From the NCBI GenBank assembly GCA_910588075.1, contig CAJUOS010000048.1:1-17074 (forward strand): a DNA stretch of 17,074 nt, read 5' to 3'. The notes beneath the pieces are model-generated. The model was given only the letters and a program-made list of their open reading frames with translations. It searched no databases and was not told the origin of the DNA. This document shows, in pieces, positions 13,621 through 17,074 of the stretch (positions within the stretch are counted from its first letter, which is position 1; each line of letters begins with the position of its first letter). The stretch comes from an uncultured Erysipelotrichaceae bacterium. GTDB taxonomy: Bacteria; Bacillota_I; Bacilli_A; Erysipelotrichales; Coprobacillaceae. The translations under genes and the position numbers were made by a program.

Positions 13621-14407
13621 ATTAGAAAAAGTAAGTAAAACTTTTAATCTTGGAACTGTTAATGAAAAGAAAGTTCTTCATGAAATTGATTTAGAATTAG
13701 AACCTGGAGATTTTGTAACTATTATTGGTGGAAATGGTGCTGGAAAATCAACTTTACTTAATATGATTTCAGGATTATATCCTATGGATTGTGGAGTGAT
13801 TACTCTTGATGGAGAAGATATTTCTTTACAACCTGAATATCAAAGAGCTAAAAAAATTGGAAGATTATTTCAAGATCCAATGCTTGGAACAGCATCTGAA
13901 ATGCAAATCTTAGAAAATTTAGCACTTGCTAAAAGAAGAGGAAAACACAGAGGTCTATCTTGGGGTGTTTCTAAAAATGAAAAAGATGAGTATTATGAAT
14001 TAGTTAAATCATTAAATCTTGGACTTGAAAACCGTTTAACTACAAAAGTAGGTTTATTATCTGGTGGACAACGTCAAGCTGTTACACTATTAATGGCAAC
14101 ACTACAAAAACCAAAACTACTTTTATTAGATGAACATACAGCAGCTCTAGACCCTGCAACAAGTGCTAAAGTTTTAAGTTTAACTGAAAAAATTGTGAAT
14201 GAACAAAATTTAACTGCTATGATGGTTACTCACAATATGAAAGATGCTATTGATATTGGTAATAGATTAATTATGATGTATGATGGTCATATTATTTATG
14301 ATGTCAAAGGTGAGGAAAAACGTAATCTTAAAGTTTCTGACTTATTAAAGAAATTTGAAGAAGCAAGTGGTGAAGAATTTGTTAATGATAGAATGTTATT
14401 AGGCTAG
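13613..14407 (+). CDS. ABC importer ATPase, TrpZ type
   Basis: This cytoplasmic ATPase energises the importer. The ATG at 13613 follows AAAGGAG by about 10 bases; a TTG at 13604 would sit right against the ribosome site. It has 264 residues: Walker A GGNGAGKST (39-47), Q-loop LFQDP (85-89), signature LSGGQ (149-153), Walker B LLLLDEH (169-175) with His in place of the usual Pro after DE, and a switch histidine in MVTHNM. The LDEHTAALDP form is, to my knowledge, common in this ATPase subgroup, so it is not an oddity. The gene overlaps the permease by 8 bases and closes the operon. Its stop lies inside the terminator hairpin. Confidence 0.95.
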   Translation: MLKLEKVSKTFNLGTVNEKKVLHEIDLELEPGDFVTIIGGNGAGKSTLLNMISGLYPMDCGVITLDGEDISLQPEYQRAKKIGRLFQDPMLGTASEMQILENLALAKRRGKHRGLSWGVSKNEKDEYYELVKSLNLGLENRLTTKVGLLSGGQRQAVTLLMATLQKPKLLLLDEHTAALDPATSAKVLSLTEKIVNEQNLTAMMVTHNMKDAIDIGNRLIMMYDGHIIYDVKGEEKRNLKVSDLLKKFEEASGEEFVNDRMLLG

Positions 14408-14426
14408 ATATCTAGCCTATTTTTTT
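14400..14426 (+). terminator. Terminator shared by converging genes
   Basis: The 8-bp stem TAGGCTAG / CTAGCCTA (14400-14407, 14412-14419) has an ATAT loop and is followed by seven T residues on the plus strand. The TAG stop of the ABC ATPase (14405-14407) and the TAG stop of the opposing DUF421 gene (14417-14419) both lie within the stem. On the minus strand no T tract follows, so it should work mainly for the plus-strand operon. Confidence 0.88.
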
Positions 14427-15049
14427 ATGTAAAAAAGTTTATCATTTTCTAATACACAATAGAAAATATCCTGATAATGAGTAATATCTTCTTTTTTTAA
14501 TTGTTTAAGTAACCATTTACGGTCCTTTTTCATTATTTTTAATGCCTCATCATTAATCTCCCCATCATTAATCAAAGATGCAGGTAAAATAACTTCATTC
14601 TCTTCCTTTTCAATTACAGAAAGATTACCATCAGTTTCTAATACTGCAAATTCTACTTCTGATAAAGAACCTATCCCTTGCTCTCTTAAATGATGGCATA
14701 AATCATCAATAGAATAATTGAGTGCAGTCATCTTCTCTTGGTTTAATTTTCCTTGGTATACAATATATGATGGATTTCCTTCAAGAAGTTTTTTTATTGG
14801 TTTATATCTTAATGTTAAATAAGAACATATCTTATCTAATACAACAATAACAAAAACTGATAAAGCCCCTTGAAAAAAATCAACTTCTTCATTTCCAATA
14901 GAAATAGTCATTAATTCACTTATCAATAAAAATACAATAAAATCAAATATAGTTAATTGACTCATCTCTTTTTTACCTAAAAATCTTAAAGCAGTTACTA
15001 AATAGAAATAAACAACAATACTTTCAATAAATATTTCTACATATTTCAT
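14417..15049 (-). CDS. DUF421 (YetF-like) membrane protein
   Basis: This is a 210-residue protein. The ATG at 15049 is used, with AAAGG 8 bases upstream; the frame can be extended to 15079, but without a ribosome site. The N-terminal ~75 residues hold about three hydrophobic segments, with the family pattern RFLGKKEMSQLTIFDFIVFLLISEL (about residues 18-42, given in part) typical of DUF421/YetF proteins. The remainder is the soluble DUF421 domain, with NPSYIVYQGKLNQEKM and the GIGSLSEVEFAVLETDGNLSV core near 126-146. The biochemical role of the family is not well established; some members occur in sporulation or stress settings. It diverges from a small membrane-protein gene with only 40 bases between the two starts. 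Confidence 0.9.
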   Translation of the reverse strand: MKYVEIFIESIVVYFYLVTALRFLGKKEMSQLTIFDFIVFLLISELMTISIGNEEVDFFQGALSVFVIVVLDKICSYLTLRYKPIKKLLEGNPSYIVYQGKLNQEKMTALNYSIDDLCHHLREQGIGSLSEVEFAVLETDGNLSVIEKEENEVILPASLINDGEINDEALKIMKKDRKWLLKQLKKEDITHYQDIFYCVLENDKLFYIKK

Positions 15050-15089
15050 AAAATCAGCCTTTCCACATATAATGTACAAGGAGGAAACT

Positions 15090-15446
15090 ATGAAAAAAAC
15101 AATACGTACTTATATTCATACAATATTATTCTTTTTAATTCCCTTTGTGCTTATTTCACTTATTCTTGCCATTTTATCTTATTTCATGCAATTAAATGCA
15201 CTAACCACAAACATTGTTATACAAGTGATATCTTATAGTTTATTAGTGATATCAGCACTTTATTTTACATCACAAATAGAACAAAAAAGATTAACTCATT
15301 GTTTTTATTTTAGTTTTATGTATTTTCTAGTAAGTCTTTTTATTCATTTGGGAAATCTTAATTATTTTCATTTATTATTAAAATCTCTTATATTTATAAT
15401 GATAGGAATTTATAAAGAAATAAGAGATAAAAAATTAGAAAATTGA
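15090..15446 (+). CDS. Small four-segment membrane protein (TIGR04086/YrzE-like?)
   Basis: This is a 118-residue protein with about four hydrophobic segments (roughly residues 10-32, 42-60, 71-87 and 93-108) and a short charged C terminus, KEIRDKKLEN. The ATG at 15090 is chosen because AAGGAGG (15078-15084) lies 5 bases upstream; an earlier ATG at 15072 precedes that site. Size and layout fit the TIGR04086/YrzE group of small Firmicute membrane proteins, but no diagnostic motif is seen and this is a tentative placement. Function is unknown. It is divergent from the DUF421 gene and ends at its own terminator. Confidence 0.75.
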   Translation: MKKTIRTYIHTILFFLIPFVLISLILAILSYFMQLNALTTNIVIQVISYSLLVISALYFTSQIEQKRLTHCFYFSFMYFLVSLFIHLGNLNYFHLLLKSLIFIMIGIYKEIRDKKLEN

Positions 15447-15467
15447 CTTCATAAGAAGTCTTTTTTT
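15445..15467 (+). terminator. Intrinsic terminator of the small membrane protein gene
   Basis: The 6-bp stem GACTTC / GAAGTC (15445-15450, 15455-15460) has an ATAA loop and is followed by seven T residues. It overlaps the stop codon. Confidence 0.85.
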
Positions 15468-15789
15468 ATAAATAACTTATCATAAAGTGTATCACCATGA
15501 AAAATCTCATAAAAATGGCTATGAATTACTATTAACTTATTATAAATGAATATTGTTGTATCTTTAATTTTAATAAAAGGAGAGTATATATAATAAATTA
15601 CAAAAGCTTTACATCATACACTAAATACCTTTTTCAAGATAAATGAATAAAAAGAGACAATATAACAAATTCATGTTTTATTGCCTCTTTAGTTTTTATA
15701 ACAAAATTATTAATAATCAGAATAAACTAATTTTAGAATTTTATTTATACAATAGTTATGTATACTTTTAAATTATTATATATCTTTCA
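15468..15789. other. 322-bp intergenic gap without a convincing gene
   Basis: The stretch is very AT-rich. It holds a good ribosome-site-like AAAGGAG (15577-15582) that is followed, not by ATG/GTG/TTG, but by an ATA at 15593 opening 17 sense codons. It also holds two similar segments, AACTTATCATAAAG (15475-15488) and AACTTATTATAAAT (15534-15547), and a bidirectional terminator at 15651-15697. Short ATG frames here lack ribosome sites. I see nothing else. Confidence 0.5.
15651..15697. terminator. Bidirectional terminator-like hairpin
   Basis: AAAGAG and CAATA (15651-15656, 15658-15662) pair with TATTG and CTCTTT (15679-15683, 15685-15690) with a single A-C mismatch. The plus strand continues AGTTTTTATA and the minus strand continues TTATTCATTT. 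It most likely ends the minus-strand ABC operon whose last gene stops at 15790. It might also end any RNA coming from the gap on the plus strand. Confidence 0.6.
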
Positions 15790-16260
15790 TCAAAATAATT
15801 TAAACAGACTATTGATAATTAATGATAGAAGTATCAAATAATTATGAGTTTGTTCATTATCAAATCTAAATATAATGACATTTGATACCAGAAGTATAAA
15901 ACTATACAACATAAAATGATATGAGAGATGATGATAGAAAAACATCTGTAATAATCCTTGCATAATAGTTATTATAAAATAACATATTAATATATTTTTA
16001 ATGCTATATATATAATACTCTTTCTTCCAAAGTCTTATCATAATCTGATTTTTTACTTGATAAATATATAAACAAGACTGTAAAATATACAATATATCCA
16101 TTAGTGTAATACCCAATCCTATAACAAAATGAAAGAAAACTGAGTCAATATCATAAACGGATACTAAATATATGCTCTCATCAGCTAAAATATATATAAG
16201 ATAGATTCTCAATAAAGATGATATAATAAGATATCTATATTTTTTTAAATATTGATCCAT
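15790..16260 (-). CDS. Small hydrophobic membrane protein of the ABC operon
   Basis: This is a 156-residue protein, almost entirely hydrophobic with about four to five membrane segments and aromatic-rich loops (many Tyr, Ile and Phe). No family is recognised. Its ATG at 16260 lies within the last 26 bases of the upstream ATPase gene and lacks a strong ribosome site of its own, so translational coupling is likely. Position and content suggest a permease subunit or accessory membrane protein of the ATPase's transporter. It is short for a full ABC-2 permease (usually ~230-250 residues), so it may be a half-size or diverged subunit. Function beyond this is unknown. Confidence 0.75.
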   Translation of the reverse strand: MDQYLKKYRYLIISSLLRIYLIYILADESIYLVSVYDIDSVFFHFVIGLGITLMDILYILQSCLYIYQVKNQIMIRLWKKEYYIYSIKNILICYFIITIMQGLLQMFFYHHLSYHFMLYSFILLVSNVIIFRFDNEQTHNYLILLSLIINSLFKLF

Positions 16261-16843
16261 TTTTTATTTCATACTCTTTTTGGAAATGAATTCCTTCTAA
16301 TTTTTCATGTGTACATATAATTATTGTTTTGTTCTCTGAATGCAGTTGACTAATCATATTATAAAATTGATTTACACTTTTTTCATCCATTCCTCTAGTT
16401 GGTTCATCTAAATAGATAATTTTTTGATCTTCCATAATTGCTTGAATAAAACCAACCTTTTGTCTCATACCTACACTATATTTTTTCATCACAGTCTTGT
16501 TATATAAATCAAGATCAAATTGTTGACATAACGATTTTACTCTCTCTTCATTAAATTTATTCTTTAAGTTGTAAAGAAATCTTAAATTATATAAAATCGT
16601 ATCATTTTCTATAAAAGTAGGATTTTCAATTATTGCCCCTATCTCATTTTGATACTTTTCATAAGTAATAACACCAAAATCTGGTTTAATTAATCCACAC
16701 ATGATTTTTAATAATGTAGATTTACCACATCCATTTGAACCAGTTATACGAATCAAATCGCCTTCTTCAATTATCATTGAAATATCATCTAATATAGGAT
16801 ACCCTGAATTAAATGATTTCTTTATATTTTTTAGCTCTATCAT
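16235..16843 (-). CDS. ABC transporter ATPase, BcrA/LanF-like export or immunity type
   Basis: This is a 202-residue cytoplasmic ATPase. It has Walker A GSNGCGKST (35-43), Walker B IIYLDEP (142-148), a degenerate signature YSVGM (122-126) in place of LSGGQ, and Glu in place of Gln in the Q-loop in IIENPTF (71-77). The last two features are typical of the BcrA/LanF-like ATPases of bacitracin-resistance, lantibiotic-immunity and related ABC-2 exporters. A switch His is seen in ICTHEKLEG. The ATG has AAGGAG 9 bases upstream, and that site overlaps the stop of the preceding membrane-protein gene. The C terminus is short, 202 instead of the ~230-300 seen in full BcrA. The substrate is not indicated; no bacteriocin gene is visible. 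Confidence 0.92.
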   Translation of the reverse strand: MIELKNIKKSFNSGYPILDDISMIIEEGDLIRITGSNGCGKSTLLKIMCGLIKPDFGVITYEKYQNEIGAIIENPTFIENDTILYNLRFLYNLKNKFNEERVKSLCQQFDLDLYNKTVMKKYSVGMRQKVGFIQAIMEDQKIIYLDEPTRGMDEKSVNQFYNMISQLHSENKTIIICTHEKLEGIHFQKEYEIKNGSIFKKI

Positions 16844-16856
16844 TTTATTTAGCTCC

Positions 16857-17074
16857 TTAACAATATATTAAACTCATTACATTTAATTGTAATAGAATAT
16901 TAACTAAAAACGGTAAACTTAATAGTACAATTGATATAATTTTATTTTCTATAAATACAGACAAAATCATGCAAACTTCCATAGCAAAAAAAATACAGCC
17001 CCACATTAATAAATATATAAAATATAATTGAGTATTTAAAAAATAGTTACCATATAGAATGAAGGGTATAATAT
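16857..17074 (-). CDS. Membrane protein, C-terminal part (5' end outside window)
   Basis: A minus-strand frame is open from the right edge to a TAA at 16857-16859, encoding 71 visible residues. The frame includes IPFILYGNYFLNTQLYFIYL, then an MWGCIFFAMEVCMILSVF stretch and IISIVLLSLPFLVNILLQL, and ends MSLIYC. It is dominated by two to three hydrophobic segments. The stop overlaps the ribosome site of the following ATPase gene, the arrangement of a tight operon. It is probably the C-terminal end of a membrane subunit of the same ABC exporter. No family is recognised from the visible part. Confidence 0.7.
   Translation of the reverse strand, partial: IIPFILYGNYFLNTQLYFIYLLMWGCIFFAMEVCMILSVFIENKIISIVLLSLPFLVNILLQLNVMSLIYC

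Overview
The window reads as chromosome of a low-GC Gram-positive gut-type Firmicute. The evidence is very AT-rich DNA, AGGAGG-type ribosome binding sites, a glmS ribozyme, a T-box leader, lipoprotein signal peptides and a sortase-type surface protein. The style of the proteins suggests Erysipelotrichia (Coprobacillaceae-like), but that placement is inference from general resemblance; no rRNA or other marker gene is present.

Layout, left to right. (1) The 3' part of acetate kinase (ackA, +) with its terminator. (2) A minus-strand block: a 1199-residue cell-wall adhesin with a thioester-domain-like head, nine Cna_B-type repeats and a sortase-type tail; a lysine-rich lipoprotein ending in a C2H2 zinc-finger-like module; the branched-chain amino-acid exporter pair azlC-azlD; and a PemK/MazF-like protein with no visible antitoxin. 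(3) A plus-strand block: glmS behind a self-cleaving glmS ribozyme; a helical-repeat protein with a cold-shock-like C-terminal domain; a ZIP metal transporter; and a T-box-controlled ABC importer operon (lipoprotein, permease, ATPase) of the TrpXYZ type. (4) A minus-strand DUF421 membrane protein, back to back with a small plus-strand membrane protein. (5) At the right edge, a minus-strand ABC export/immunity-like operon: a membrane protein cut by the window end, a BcrA/LanF-like ATPase and a small membrane protein.

How the parts work together. glmS is controlled by ribozyme cleavage in response to glucosamine-6-phosphate. The ABC importer is controlled by the charging state of a tRNA, but its T-box does not look tryptophan-specific. 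The adhesin has its own promoter, and its transcript would start inside a perfect inverted repeat. Most units are closed by clear intrinsic terminators. Several database-style starts upstream of good ribosome binding sites were moved to the ATG that the site supports.

I see no phage, IS element, CRISPR array, tRNA or rRNA. The most unusual items are the zinc-finger lipoprotein, the adhesin with its two-domain-step repeat expansion and promoter-proximal hairpin, the extra closing helix around the glmS ribozyme, the non-Trp T-box on a Trp-type transporter, and the helical-repeat/cold-shock fusion.
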